A stretch of 62,086 nt of DNA from JBLNBU01 sp050260215 (lineage in GTDB: Bacteria; Pseudomonadota; Alphaproteobacteria; Rhodospirillales; Magnetospirillaceae), in assembly GCA_050260215.1 (NCBI GenBank), contig JBLNBU010000049.1:1-62086 (forward strand), given 5' to 3'. The stretch's first letter is position 1, and every line of letters starts with the position of its first letter. The notes beneath the pieces were generated by a model. It was not told the DNA's origin. It did not search any database and was given only the letters and a program-made list of their open reading frames with translations. A program made the translations under genes and the position numbers. Below, piece by piece: positions 1-10,994 of this stretch.

Positions 1-47
1 CGTCGTAAGCTTGGGAAGCTTCTGCTCTACCATTGAGCTACACCCGC
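1..47 (-). tRNA. tRNA-Gly (CCC), 3' part cut by window edge
   Basis: The minus strand reads GCGGGTG acceptor, GCTC/GAGC D-stem with AATGGTA loop, then a GAAGC/GCTT anticodon stem around the loop TTCCCAA, which puts CCC at positions 34-36. It resembles E. coli glyU. The T-arm and 3' acceptor strand lie beyond the left edge. It runs in the same direction as metH and lies downstream of it. Confidence 0.9.
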
Positions 48-90
48 GCTCCCGTGCGAGCGGTAGTTATAGGGAAAGCCGCCCCGGGTG

Positions 91-118
91 CGCAAGCCCC
101 CAAGTCGGGGGGCTTGCG
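91..118 (-). terminator. GC-rich hairpin downstream of metH
   Basis: An 11-bp inverted repeat (CGCAAGCCCCC / GGGGGCTTGCG) with a short loop lies 20 bases past the metH stop. There is no T-tract, so it may be a weak terminator, a 3'-end stabiliser or only a spacer hairpin. Confidence 0.4.
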
Positions 119-137
119 GCCGGGTGGGGTGGGCGGG

Positions 138-3614
<3,477 letters not shown>

Positions 3615-3639
3615 GGTGGCCTTCTGTTTTCCAGTATTG

Positions 3640-3700
3640 CGTCATGCCCGCCTTGATCCGGGCATCCACGGAGATGGCCGGGTCAAGCCCGGCCATGACG
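3640..3700. repeat. Intergenic palindromic repeat, CGTCATG family, copy 1
   Basis: A 61-base element starts CGTCATGCCCG and ends CCCGGCCATGACG, so its outer ends are inverted repeats and it contains two inner hairpins. It sits between metF and metH. Similar copies lie at 10924-10985 and, in the other orientation and more diverged, at 18600-18659. Copies 1 and 2 are both followed by an ACGAAAC-type tail. It resembles the dispersed extragenic palindromes common in alphaproteobacterial genomes. Confidence 0.85.
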
Positions 3701-3714
3701 AACGAAACTTACGC

Positions 3715-4605
3715 CTAGGCCCGCGGCCGCACCCCCAGGATGCGGCAGATGGCGTAGGCGAGGTCGGCGCGGTTCAGCGTGTAGAAGTGGAAGTTCTCGA
3801 CCCCGTCGGCGGCCAGGGCGCGGCACTGTTCGGCGGCCACGGTGGCGGCGACCAGGCGGCGGGTTTCGGGGTCGTCGTCCAGTCCTTCGAACAGGTCGGC
3901 CATCCAGTCGGGCACGCTGGCGCCGCAGGCGGCCGAGAACTTCTGCACCTGGCCGAAATTGGTCACCGGCAGAATGCCCGGCACAACCGGAACGCGGATG
4001 CCGGCCTTGTCGCAGCGCTCGAGGAAGCGGCGGTAGTGGTCGACATCGAAGAAGTACTGGGTGATCGCCCGGGTGGCGCCGGCATCGACCTTGCGCTTCA
4101 GGTTGTCGAGGTCGAAGGCGGCGTTGGGCGCGTCGGGATGGATCTCGGGATAGGCGGCCACCGAGACCTCGAAGTCGGCGATGCGCTTCAGGCCCGCCAC
4201 CAGCTCGGCAGCATAGGCATAGCCGTCGGGATGGGGCTGGTAGACCTGGCCCTCGGGGGCGTCGCCGCGCAGGGCGACGATATGCCGCACCCCTTCGTCC
4301 CAGTAGCGCCGGGCGATGTCGTCGACCTCGGCGCGGGAATGGCCGACGCAGGTCAGGTGGGCGGCGGGACGCAGGCTGGTCTCGCGGGCGATGCGCACCA
4401 CGGTGTCGTGGGTGCGCTCGCGCGTCGTGCCGCCGGCACCATAGGTCACCGAGACGAAGTCCGGCGCCAGCGGGGCCAGGCGCTCGATGCACTCCCACAG
4501 CGACTGCTGCATCTTCTCGGTCTTAGGGGGGAAGAACTCGAACGAGACGCGCACCGGCCGGCGGCTGGCGGCGGCGATGGGCAGCTCGGGGGCGGGACGG
4601 TTCAC
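3715..4605 (-). CDS. metF: Methylenetetrahydrofolate reductase
   Basis: Reduces 5,10-methylene-THF to 5-methyl-THF, the methyl donor used by MetH next door. The 296 residues show family landmarks: FEFFPPK (22-28, catalytic Glu), TYGAGG (54-59), ALRGD (111-115), ITQYFFD (181-187) and the C-terminal FHFYTLNR. The start is a GTG that overlaps the TGA of the preceding gene (GTGA), with AAGGAG seven bases upstream, so translation is probably coupled. Size is that of bacterial MetF; the TIM barrel appears complete. Confidence 0.97.
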   Translation of the reverse strand: MNRPAPELPIAAASRRPVRVSFEFFPPKTEKMQQSLWECIERLAPLAPDFVSVTYGAGGTTRERTHDTVVRIARETSLRPAAHLTCVGHSRAEVDDIARRYWDEGVRHIVALRGDAPEGQVYQPHPDGYAYAAELVAGLKRIADFEVSVAAYPEIHPDAPNAAFDLDNLKRKVDAGATRAITQYFFDVDHYRRFLERCDKAGIRVPVVPGILPVTNFGQVQKFSAACGASVPDWMADLFEGLDDDPETRRLVAATVAAEQCRALAADGVENFHFYTLNRADLAYAICRILGVRPRA

Positions 4606-5573
4606 GCGACGGCTCCTTGGGTCTCGGAAAGGGGGGCATGGGCCTGCAGGGGCCGATGGGCACGCCAGACCACCACGGTCAGCGGCTTGCCGGGCAGGCG
4701 GATGGGGGATTGCGGCACCAGGCCGGCGCCGGCCAGCCAGCCCTCGACCTCGGCATCGGCGAAGCCCAGGCGGCGGTGGGCATGGCTTTCGCGCAATGAT
4801 TCAAGGTCGTGGGGGGCGAAGTCGACGATGGCCAGCACGCCGCCGGGGCGCAGCACGCGGGCGGCCTCGGCCACCACCGCGGCCGGGTCGGCGGCATAGT
4901 GCAGCACCTGGTGGATGGTGACGGCGTCGGCGCTGTCGGCGGGCAGCGGCAGCTGGGTGATGTCGCCCTGGCGGACCATGCAGTTGCGCAAACTGGCGCG
5001 CTCGATGTTGGCGCGCGCCACCGCCAGCATCTCGCGCGACAGGTCGACGCCGACGGCGCTGTCCACGTGCGGGCCCAGCAGTTCCAGGATGCGCCCGGTG
5101 CCGGTGCCCATGTCGACCAGGTCGCGGATGCGCCGGCCGGCGAACACCGACAGCAACGCGGCCCCGACCTCGCGGTCGTCCACGTGCAGCGAGCGGATGC
5201 GGTCCCACTGCTCGGCATTGTCGCGGAAATAGGCCTGGGCGCGTTCGGCGCGGGCGGCGCGCACGCCGTCCAGGCGGTGCTGGTCGTGGGCCAGGCGGGA
5301 ATCGCCGGCGGGCAGCAGCGCCAGCAGGGCGCGGGCCAGGTCGGCGCCGACCCCGCGGGCGGCCAGCCGGTAGAACACCCAGGCGCCCTCGGGGAAGCGG
5401 TCGAGCAGCCCGGCCTCGCACATCAGCTTGAGATGGCGCGAGACGCGGGGCTGGCTCTGGCCCAGGATGTGGGTCAGTTCGGTCACGGTCAGGTCGCCCT
5501 GGGCACACAGGCTGAGCAGCCTGAGCCGGGTCGGCTCGGCCGCAGCCCTGAGGCCGGCCAGCACATCGTCCAC
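4602..5573 (-). CDS. ArsR-family regulator fused to SAM-dependent methyltransferase (SahR-like)
   Basis: The 323-residue protein has an ArsR winged-helix domain (about 1-85, recognition helix near QSQPRVSRHLKLM, 39-51) joined to a class I methyltransferase domain (motif I DMGTGTGR near 154-161, then a ubiE-like core). Such fusions precede metF/metH in alphaproteobacteria and are thought to sense the SAM/SAH state; SahR regulators of this family control methionine recycling. The longer frame could start at an ATG at 5621, but that codon lies inside the operator palindrome. The GTG at 5573 has GGAGG seven bases upstream and is chosen. The methyl acceptor, if any, cannot be seen; the domain may act only as a ligand sensor. 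Confidence 0.88.
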   Translation of the reverse strand: MDDVLAGLRAAAEPTRLRLLSLCAQGDLTVTELTHILGQSQPRVSRHLKLMCEAGLLDRFPEGAWVFYRLAARGVGADLARALLALLPAGDSRLAHDQHRLDGVRAARAERAQAYFRDNAEQWDRIRSLHVDDREVGAALLSVFAGRRIRDLVDMGTGTGRILELLGPHVDSAVGVDLSREMLAVARANIERASLRNCMVRQGDITQLPLPADSADAVTIHQVLHYAADPAAVVAEAARVLRPGGVLAIVDFAPHDLESLRESHAHRRLGFADAEVEGWLAGAGLVPQSPIRLPGKPLTVVVWRAHRPLQAHAPLSETQGAVA

Positions 5574-5618
5574 GAGCGTCCCTCCGCGTCCGCCGGCGCA
5601 CCACGCGTCGGCCAGAAA

Positions 5619-5647
5619 CATATAAACATATCTTTATGCGGATATGG
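5619..5647 (-). promoter_or_regulatory. Imperfect AT-rich operator palindrome upstream of the met operon
   Basis: In a very GC-rich setting the stretch ATAAACATATCTTTAT (5623-5638) is an inverted repeat centred on ATAT with one mismatched pair, flanked by CAT on one side and GGATATG on the other. It lies 46 bases before the chosen GTG start of the ArsR-type gene. Similarity to SahR operators is recalled, not checked. Autoregulation of the operon is the simplest reading. Confidence 0.65.
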
Positions 5648-5834
5648 AAGCGCCAAGATGAGGCTGGACAAGGGGCGTCTGCCTACTAGCCTTTCCTTAT
5701 CTTCTGTGCTACCTCGGATGGCGCAGGGATATGGCCCCTCGTCGCGCCGCCGCGTCACCTCCATCCGCGTGCTTTGACCGCGGGCGCGACGATGCCGAAA
5801 TCAATACGAACCTCGGACAGACGCAAGAGAGATC

Positions 5835-6503
5835 ATGCACCACCGTCGTACCGTGCTGAAGGCCGCCCTGGCGGGCCTGTTCCTTCTGGTCTCGACCGTC
5901 GCCGCCCCGGCGGCAGCCGAGGAGGACGCCAAGGCGTTCGTCAACCGCGTGGCCAATGCCGCCATGGAGACGATGACCGCCAAGAACATGAGCGACCAGG
6001 AGCGGGTGGCCAAGTTCCGCACCCTGTTCGTCGCCAACGTCGACCTGCCCGAGATCGGCCGCTTCGTGCTGGGGCGCTACTGGCGCACCGCGACGCCGGA
6101 GCAGCAGCACGAGTTCATCAAGCTGTTCGAGGACATCGTGGTGCTGACCTGGTCCACCCGGTTCAAGGACTATGCCGGCGGCATGATCCACGAGGTCACC
6201 AACGTCACCCAGGACGGCGAGCGCGGCTTGGTGGTCGACTCCCTCGTCAAGGCAGACAAGCAGCAGGAGCCTATCATGCTGCAGTGGCGCCTGCGCCAGC
6301 CCGACAACGGCTTCAAGGTGGTCGACCTGGTGGTGGCCGGCTCCAGCATGGCGATCACCTACCGTTCGGAATACGCCTCGGTGGTGCAGTCCAACGGCGG
6401 CAAGGTCGACGGCCTGCTGGCCGCCATGCGCCGCAAGGTCGCCCAGCTCGAGGCCGAGCGGGCCTCGGCCGCGGCGGCCCCCGGAACGACCAAGGCCAAC
6501 TAG
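5835..6503 (+). CDS. MlaC/Ttg2D-like periplasmic phospholipid-binding protein
   Basis: 222 residues with a clear signal peptide (MHHRRTVLKA basic start, hydrophobic core, cleavage near AAA-EE at 28-29). The mature part carries landmarks of the MlaC/toluene-tolerance family: a helical N-terminus ending PEIGRFVLGRYWRTATPEQ, then a DIVVLTWSTRFKDY stretch and a beta-rich region with VDLVVAGSSMAITYRSEYASVV. MlaC shuttles phospholipid between the outer-membrane MlaA complex and the inner-membrane MlaFEDB transporter; hopanoid-linked HpnM proteins belong to the same family. No mlaFEDB or hpn genes are adjacent, so the exact partner is open. It is divergent from the methionine operon. Confidence 0.88.
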   Translation: MHHRRTVLKAALAGLFLLVSTVAAPAAAEEDAKAFVNRVANAAMETMTAKNMSDQERVAKFRTLFVANVDLPEIGRFVLGRYWRTATPEQQHEFIKLFEDIVVLTWSTRFKDYAGGMIHEVTNVTQDGERGLVVDSLVKADKQQEPIMLQWRLRQPDNGFKVVDLVVAGSSMAITYRSEYASVVQSNGGKVDGLLAAMRRKVAQLEAERASAAAAPGTTKAN

Positions 6504-6511
6504 GCGACGGC

Positions 6512-6796
6512 ATGGCCCAGGGCAAGCGCCCGCACAAGGGCTACGACCTGTTGTTCAGGGACGCCGGAACCGGCGGCCGCCTGCCCGCGCCGTTCGACAG
6601 CGGCGATTTCCACGATGCCTGCTATCCTGCCTTCGCCCGCTGGGCCGCGCTCAGCGAGGCCAACGGCTGGCTGCCCCAGACCCCGCGCCGCGACCTGCCG
6701 CCCGAGGCCCAGGCCGAGTACGACCGTTGCCTGCGCGACGTGCTGGCCGCCATCCTGGCGCAGATGAAGCCGCCCCAAGGAGGATCCCCGGCATGA
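6512..6796 (+). CDS. Small hypothetical protein, 94 aa
   Basis: Begins at ATG 6512, eight bases past the mlaC-like stop, and ends by overlapping the next ATG (ATGA), so it sits in a tight gene row. The product is soluble-looking, rich in Pro, Arg and Ala, with a central FDSGDFHDACYPAFARWAAL segment and a C-terminal amphipathic helix (EYDRCLRDVLAAILAQMK). No known motif or transmembrane segment is seen. Coding is supported by the overlap and by the strong ribosome site for the next gene lying inside its 3' end. Function unknown. Confidence 0.6.
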   Translation: MAQGKRPHKGYDLLFRDAGTGGRLPAPFDSGDFHDACYPAFARWAALSEANGWLPQTPRRDLPPEAQAEYDRCLRDVLAAILAQMKPPQGGSPA

Positions 6797-7035
6797 GAAT
6801 GGAACCCGGCACCACCTCGACCCGCTGGCTGCGGGCCGACGGCAGCGTGGCGCTGTGCCCCAAGTGCAATACCCCGCTGTTCGCCAAGCCGGTCGACCGG
6901 CCGCCCTTCGCCGGCGCTCCCGACGGCCAGTGGGTGCTGCTGTACTGCCCGGGCGACGGCTGCGCCTGGGAGGAATACGCCCGCGACGGCTCCATGGACC
7001 GCTACAGCCCCGACGGCCGCCTGCTGGCGGCCTGA
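6793..7035 (+). CDS. Small zinc-ribbon-like protein, 80 aa
   Basis: Starts at ATG 6793 (or 6799), with AAGGAGG nine bases upstream. The product has two cysteine pairs, CPKC (near 23-26) and YCPGDGC (near 54-59), in the spacing of a treble-clef or zinc-ribbon fold, followed by an aromatic/acidic tail. It is 80 residues and has no membrane segment. It overlaps the previous gene by four bases. A metal-binding adaptor role is possible, but nothing in the neighbourhood says with what. Confidence 0.7.
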   Translation: MRMEPGTTSTRWLRADGSVALCPKCNTPLFAKPVDRPPFAGAPDGQWVLLYCPGDGCAWEEYARDGSMDRYSPDGRLLAA

Positions 7036-7082
7036 TCCCGCTGTCCCCATATCCCTATGGGGAACGGCCAGGGAGGACGGCA

Positions 7083-7484
7083 ATGCCGCGCGACGATTCG
7101 GGTGGAGGGGGGCGGCCCAGCCGCCGCAACGTGCTGGGCGGACCGCTGGCGACCTGCTCGACGCGGCCGCTGACCGGCTTCTTCCGCAACGGCTGCTGCG
7201 ACACCGGCCCCCAGGACGCCGGCAGCCACACGGTGTGCGTGGTGGTCACCGAGGCGTTCCTCAAGTTCTCGCAGGCCGTCGGCAATGACCTGTCGACGCC
7301 GATGCCCGAATACGACTTCCCCGGCCTGAAGCCCGGTGACCGCTGGTGCCTGTGTGCGCCCCGCTGGCAGCAGGCCCTCGAGGCCGGCCAGGCCCCGCAG
7401 GTGATCCTCGAAGCCACCCACGAGGGCGCGCTCAAGCACTGCCGGCTGGAAGACCTCAAGCGGTTCGCGGCGCAAGGCGACTGA
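7083..7484 (+). CDS. DUF2237 family protein
   Basis: 133 residues beginning at ATG 7083 with GGGAGG six bases upstream. The stretch RNVLGGPLATCSTRPLTGF, then GCCDTGPQDAGSHTVC and KPGDRWCLCAPRW, matches the DUF2237 family, in which Cys-rich loops and the pattern NVLGxxL..C...P.TGF..G.C.....D.G.H..CA are invariant. The biochemical role of the family is unknown. The gene follows the zinc-ribbon gene in the same direction with a 47-base gap. Confidence 0.88.
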   Translation: MPRDDSGGGGRPSRRNVLGGPLATCSTRPLTGFFRNGCCDTGPQDAGSHTVCVVVTEAFLKFSQAVGNDLSTPMPEYDFPGLKPGDRWCLCAPRWQQALEAGQAPQVILEATHEGALKHCRLEDLKRFAAQGD

Positions 7485-7585
7485 CCGAAGGCGCCCCTGA
7501 CTCGCATGCAGAGCTTCGGTTGATTGCCGTTTGACATAAACTGGATTCGCGGTTGCGGGAAAAACACGCTACCCTGCCGTCACGC

Positions 7586-7601
7586 ACGGCCGAACGGCCG
7601 T
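7586..7601. other. Perfect short palindrome in the 5' region of the methyltransferase
   Basis: ACGGCCG-AA-CGGCCGT, a 7-bp stem with a 2-base spacer, between the DUF2237 gene and the methyltransferase at 7654. A TTGACA hexamer lies upstream at 7530 but no convincing -10 was found. It could be an operator or a hairpin in the leader. Confidence 0.4.
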
Positions 7602-7626
7602 CCTGCCGGAGCAATCCGGGGGAACC

Positions 7627-7650
7627 ATGACGGAAATAGCGGGCGAGTAG
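7627..7650 (+). other. Seven-codon minigene before the methyltransferase
   Basis: ATG ACG GAA ATA GCG GGC GAG TAG directly follows a GGGGGAA ribosome-site-like run and ends three bases before the ATG of the methyltransferase. It could be a translated uORF that couples or dampens translation of the next gene, or chance. The next ATG has no strong SD of its own. Confidence 0.35.
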
Positions 7651-7653
7651 AAA

Positions 7654-8352
7654 ATGCGGACGCATGATGCGCTGTACCTGAATGAAGATCGCTATCGCGA
7701 CGTGAAGCAAGCCTTCACATTTACAGCGTCTTACATTGTGAAGGACATCACCGACGGCATGAGGATTTGCGATTTTGGCTGCGCCGCCGGCGAGTTCCCC
7801 TTCTACCTGAAATCCATTCTGCCCAATTGCGAAATTTCCGGCATGGATATCATGCCGAGCCTGATCAGCAGGGCGCGCGACAAGGTCCCAGGGGTCAATT
7901 TCATCGTCGGCGACGTGAACGACCCGGCCACATTCGAAGAAAGCGGTTTCGACCGGGGCACGATGTTCGGCGTGCACACCATTTTCGACGACCCGACCGT
8001 CTGCATCGGCAACGCCATCAGCTGGGTCCGCCCGGGCGGCATCCTGGCGGTGTTCGGGCTGTTCAACCCCTATGCGGTCGACGTCTTCGTGAGGGTGCGG
8101 ACCCCCGGCCAGCCTGCCGACCATCGCGAGCCCGGCTGGAACATGATCTCGCAGGCGACCATGACCGAGTACCTGGACGGCCACCCGAAGGTCAAAAGTC
8201 ACCAGTACCACAAGTTCGAGATTGGCATCGACCTGCCCCACCAGGACGATCCCTTGCGCAGCTGGACGGAGCGGATGGCCGACGACAGCCGCCAGATCGT
8301 CAACGGATCGGGCGTGGTCCACCATTTCTACGCGCTGGTCATTCAGCTCTAG
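7654..8352 (+). CDS. Class I SAM-dependent methyltransferase
   Basis: 232 residues with a Rossmann methyltransferase core: motif I ICDFGCAAGEFPFY, acidic loop MDIMPSLI, a VGDVNDPATF step and the post-core RPGGILAVFGLFNPY. It resembles small methyltransferases acting on sugars or lipids, but no specific acceptor motif is seen. Base composition is visibly less GC-rich than the neighbours (codons such as GAT, ATT, AAA are common), which may mark later acquisition. It stands alone, preceded by a 7-codon ORF and followed by a convergent tRNA-Ala. Confidence 0.85.
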   Translation: MRTHDALYLNEDRYRDVKQAFTFTASYIVKDITDGMRICDFGCAAGEFPFYLKSILPNCEISGMDIMPSLISRARDKVPGVNFIVGDVNDPATFEESGFDRGTMFGVHTIFDDPTVCIGNAISWVRPGGILAVFGLFNPYAVDVFVRVRTPGQPADHREPGWNMISQATMTEYLDGHPKVKSHQYHKFEIGIDLPHQDDPLRSWTERMADDSRQIVNGSGVVHHFYALVIQL

Positions 8353-8379
8353 AAGCAGCCGGACCGCCGTCAGCCAACG

Positions 8380-8411
8380 AAAAAGGGGTCGGCGCCTTGG
8401 GCGGCCGACCC
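8380..8411 (-). terminator. Intrinsic terminator after tRNA-Ala
   Basis: On the minus strand GGGGTCGGC and GCCGACCCC form a 9-bp stem followed by TTTTTC. It sits 12 bases past the CCA end of the tRNA-Ala gene. On the plus strand the same stem, without a T-tract, could slow transcription from the methyltransferase. Confidence 0.8.
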
Positions 8412-8422
8412 CTTGAATTCGT

Positions 8423-8498
8423 TGGTGGAGCTGAGGGGAATCGAACCCCTGACCTCCGCAGTGCGATTGCGGCGCTCTCCCATCTGAGCTACAGCCCC
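8423..8498 (-). tRNA. tRNA-Ala (CGC)
   Basis: The minus strand gives a full 76-base cloverleaf with encoded CCA: acceptor GGGGCTG/CAGCTCC, D-arm GCTC..GAGC, anticodon stem CCGCA/TGCGG with loop ATCGCAC (anticodon CGC, reads GCG) and T-arm CAGGGGTTCGATTCCCCTC. Confidence 0.96.
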
Positions 8499-8560
8499 AC
8501 CGTGGGAGCCGCGATATTGGTCAAACGCCCCCTGCGTGTCAAGCGCGCTGAACGGCGCTT

Positions 8561-9562
8561 TCAGACGTAGCGCGCACCCCCGTCCGCCTGCCGGCTGCGC
8601 CGCCAGGCGAGCAAGGCCAGCGGCAGCAGCAGGGCGGCGGCGGCGGCCACGGCCAGGGCGCGGGCCTGGGCGCCTTCGCCCCCGTGACCCCAGCCGCCGT
8701 GTACCGCGTCGGCCTGGGCGGCGAACAGGTTGCCGGCCCCGTCGCCGGCCGGCTGGTCGGCGAAGTGCTTGCGCGGCACGCGGCGGGCCATGATGCGCTC
8801 GGTCAGGCCGGGGGCCAGGGCGTGGACCAGGGCGGCGACGCGGCCTTCGGCGCCGACGAACACCTCGCGCCGCGGGTGGCGGGCCAGGGCCACCACCGTG
8901 CGGGCGACCTCCTCGGGGGCGTGGACGGGCGGCATCGGCCGGGCGGTGCGGCCGGTATGGTTGGCGCCGTGCTGGAACAAGGGCGTATCGATGCTGCCGG
9001 GCAGCACCGTGCACACCTGGATGAAGGGAGCGTCGACCAGTTCGGCGCGCAGGGCCTCGGACAGGCCGCGGATCGCCCATTTGCTGGAGCTGTAGGCCGC
9101 CGCCAGCGGCTGGCCGATGACGCCAACCATCGAGGCGACGTTGATCAGCGTGCCCGCCCCGCGGCGACGGAATGCCGGCAGCACCGCGCGGCAGCCGAAG
9201 AGGGTGCCCAAGAGATTGGTGCGCACCACCTTTTCCAGCTCGCCCGGCGGGATTTCGTCCAGGCGGCCGAAGGCGGTCACCGCGGCGTCGTTGACCCACA
9301 CGTCCAGGCCGCCGAAGCGCCGCTCCGCCGCCTGGGCAAGGCGCTCGACCTGGCGCCATTCGCCGACGTCGCAGGGCACCGCCACCGCTTGCGAGCCCAG
9401 TTCGGTGCATTCGCGCACGGTGGCATCCAGCGCCGCCTGGTTGCGCGCCGCCAGCACCAGCCGTGCGCCCGCGCGGGCGAAGTCGTGGGCGCAGGCCCGC
9501 CCGATGCCCGACGATGCCCCGGTGATCACCACCACCAGCCCGGCGATGTCCCTGTCCGCCAT
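8561..9562 (-). CDS. Short-chain dehydrogenase/reductase with C-terminal membrane helix
   Basis: 333 residues. The N-terminal two thirds is a classical SDR: TGASSGIG nucleotide-binding motif (14-21), NDAAV in place of NAG, and the YSSSK active site. An Arg after the second strand (AARNQAA) suggests NADP(H). The last about 40 residues form a hydrophobic segment (LAVAAAAALLLPLALLAW) followed by Arg residues, so the enzyme is probably tail-anchored. SDRs of this size with a C-terminal anchor occur widely in proteobacteria; the substrate is unknown. It stands alone between tRNA-Ala and folC. Confidence 0.92.
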   Translation of the reverse strand: MADRDIAGLVVVITGASSGIGRACAHDFARAGARLVLAARNQAALDATVRECTELGSQAVAVPCDVGEWRQVERLAQAAERRFGGLDVWVNDAAVTAFGRLDEIPPGELEKVVRTNLLGTLFGCRAVLPAFRRRGAGTLINVASMVGVIGQPLAAAYSSSKWAIRGLSEALRAELVDAPFIQVCTVLPGSIDTPLFQHGANHTGRTARPMPPVHAPEEVARTVVALARHPRREVFVGAEGRVAALVHALAPGLTERIMARRVPRKHFADQPAGDGAGNLFAAQADAVHGGWGHGGEGAQARALAVAAAAALLLPLALLAWRRSRQADGGARYV

Positions 9563-9602
9563 CTGCTCCTCCCGTGCTACCGGCAGGAACAGCCGAAGGG
9601 CG

Positions 9603-10910
9603 TCAGCCGTTCTCGGCCAGCACCTGGCCGGCGAGGTAGAGCGAGCCGCAGATCAGGATGCGTGCCGGCTCCTTGGACTGGCCGACCAGGTCGCGGACCG
9701 CGGCGGCGACATCAGTTGCCGGGCGGGCGTCCATGGCGAAGTGGCGGGCGGCGGCCGCCGCCGCGTCCTCGGCCGCCAGGCTGTTGGGCTCGCCCGGGAT
9801 GGCGACCGTGCGCAAGCTGTGGAAACGGGTGGCCAGGTGCTTCAGCCAGCCGTCGACGTCCTTGGTCTTCAGCATGCCGAACACCCCCATCACCGGGCGG
9901 TCGCGCCAGCCGCGCAGGTGGCGGGCCAGGGCCTCGGCGGCGTGCGGGTTGTGGCCGCCGTCCAGCCACAGCTCCCACCCGTCGGGCAGCAGATCGACCA
10001 GCGGCCCGCGGGTCAGGTGCTGCAGGCGGGCCGGCCATTCCACCGTGCGCATGCCCAGCGCCAGGGCGGCGGGGGGAAATTCGGCAAACGGCGGCGGCTT
10101 TTCGCCCACGGTCAGGCGCTCGACGCAGGCCAGTGCCAGCGAGGCGTTGCGCATCTGGAAGGCGCCGGCCAGCGCCGGGGCGGGCAGCGTCCATTCCACC
10201 GACTGGCCCTTGTAATAAAGGCCGCCCTCGGGCGTGGCGCGGGCGAAGAAGGCCTCGCCCTCCTTCAGCAGCGGCACGCCAAGTTCGAGCGAGCGGGCCT
10301 CCAGCACCTTGTCGACCTTGCGGCCCTGGTCGGCGACCACGCAGGCGACGCCGCGCTTCATGATGCCGGCCTTCTCGGCGGCGATGGCCTCGATGCGTCC
10401 CCCCAGGAACTGCTCGTGGTCCATGGCGATGGAGGTCAGCACGGTCAGCGCCGGGCGCTCGACCACGTTGGTGGCGTCCAGCCGGCCGCCCAGGCCGGTT
10501 TCCAGGATGCAGACGTCGGCGGGGTTGCGCGCAAAGGCCAGGAAGGCGCAGGCGGTGGTGATCTCGAAGAAGGTGATTGGCCGGCCGTCGTTCACCCGCT
10601 CGATCTCTTCCAGCAGCGCCAGCAGTTCGTCGTCCTCAGGCAGGCGGCCGGCAATGCGGATGCGCTCGGCGAAGCGGACCAGGTGCGGCGAGGTGTAGAC
10701 GTGGGCGCGAAATCCGGCCGCCTCGAAGAAGGCGCGCAGGAACGCCACCGTCGAGCCCTTGCCGTTGGTACCGGCGACATGGATCACCGGCGGCAGGCTG
10801 TTCTGCGGGTGGCCCAGCCGGTCGAGCAGGTCGAGCACCCGGTGCAGCGACAGGTCGATGGCCTTGGGATGCAGCCGGGTCAGGCGGTCGAGAACGGCGT
10901 CGATGGTCAT
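9603..10910 (-). CDS. folC: Bifunctional dihydrofolate synthase / folylpolyglutamate synthase
   Basis: Adds glutamate to dihydropteroate and lengthens the glutamate tail of folates using ATP. 435 residues with a Mur-ligase-like fold: P-loop AGTNGKGST (46-54), TFFEITTACAF substrate loop, the GLGGRLDATNVV omega-loop region, SIAMDHEQFLG and C-terminal LDGGHNPHA. It is the last gene of the trpB-trpA-accD-folC row, a conserved alphaproteobacterial order. A palindromic repeat separates it from accD. Confidence 0.97.
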   Translation of the reverse strand: MTIDAVLDRLTRLHPKAIDLSLHRVLDLLDRLGHPQNSLPPVIHVAGTNGKGSTVAFLRAFFEAAGFRAHVYTSPHLVRFAERIRIAGRLPEDDELLALLEEIERVNDGRPITFFEITTACAFLAFARNPADVCILETGLGGRLDATNVVERPALTVLTSIAMDHEQFLGGRIEAIAAEKAGIMKRGVACVVADQGRKVDKVLEARSLELGVPLLKEGEAFFARATPEGGLYYKGQSVEWTLPAPALAGAFQMRNASLALACVERLTVGEKPPPFAEFPPAALALGMRTVEWPARLQHLTRGPLVDLLPDGWELWLDGGHNPHAAEALARHLRGWRDRPVMGVFGMLKTKDVDGWLKHLATRFHSLRTVAIPGEPNSLAAEDAAAAAARHFAMDARPATDVAAAVRDLVGQSKEPARILICGSLYLAGQVLAENG

Positions 10911-10923
10911 GACCAGTTTTCCT

Positions 10924-10985
10924 CGTCATGCCCGGACGTGTTCCGGACATCCACGTGGATGGCCGGGTCGAGCCCGGCCATGACG
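10924..10985. repeat. Intergenic palindromic repeat, CGTCATG family, copy 2
   Basis: A 62-base element between accD and folC. It has the same CGTCATG...CATGACG ends and GATGGCCGGGTC(A/G)AGCCC core as the copy at 3640-3700, and the same ACGAAAC tail on its right side. Confidence 0.85.
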
Positions 10986-10994
10986 GACGAAACG

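Noticed and set aside
3615..3640. B12 or SAM riboswitch before metH or the met operon
   Set aside because: The metH leader is only a short gap plus a palindromic repeat, and the operon leader is about 45 bases; neither has room for or the conserved boxes of a known riboswitch.
5574..5621. ATG 5621 as the start of the ArsR/methyltransferase fusion
   Set aside because: It lies inside the operator palindrome and has no SD; GTG 5573 has GGAGG at the right distance and fits the family start.
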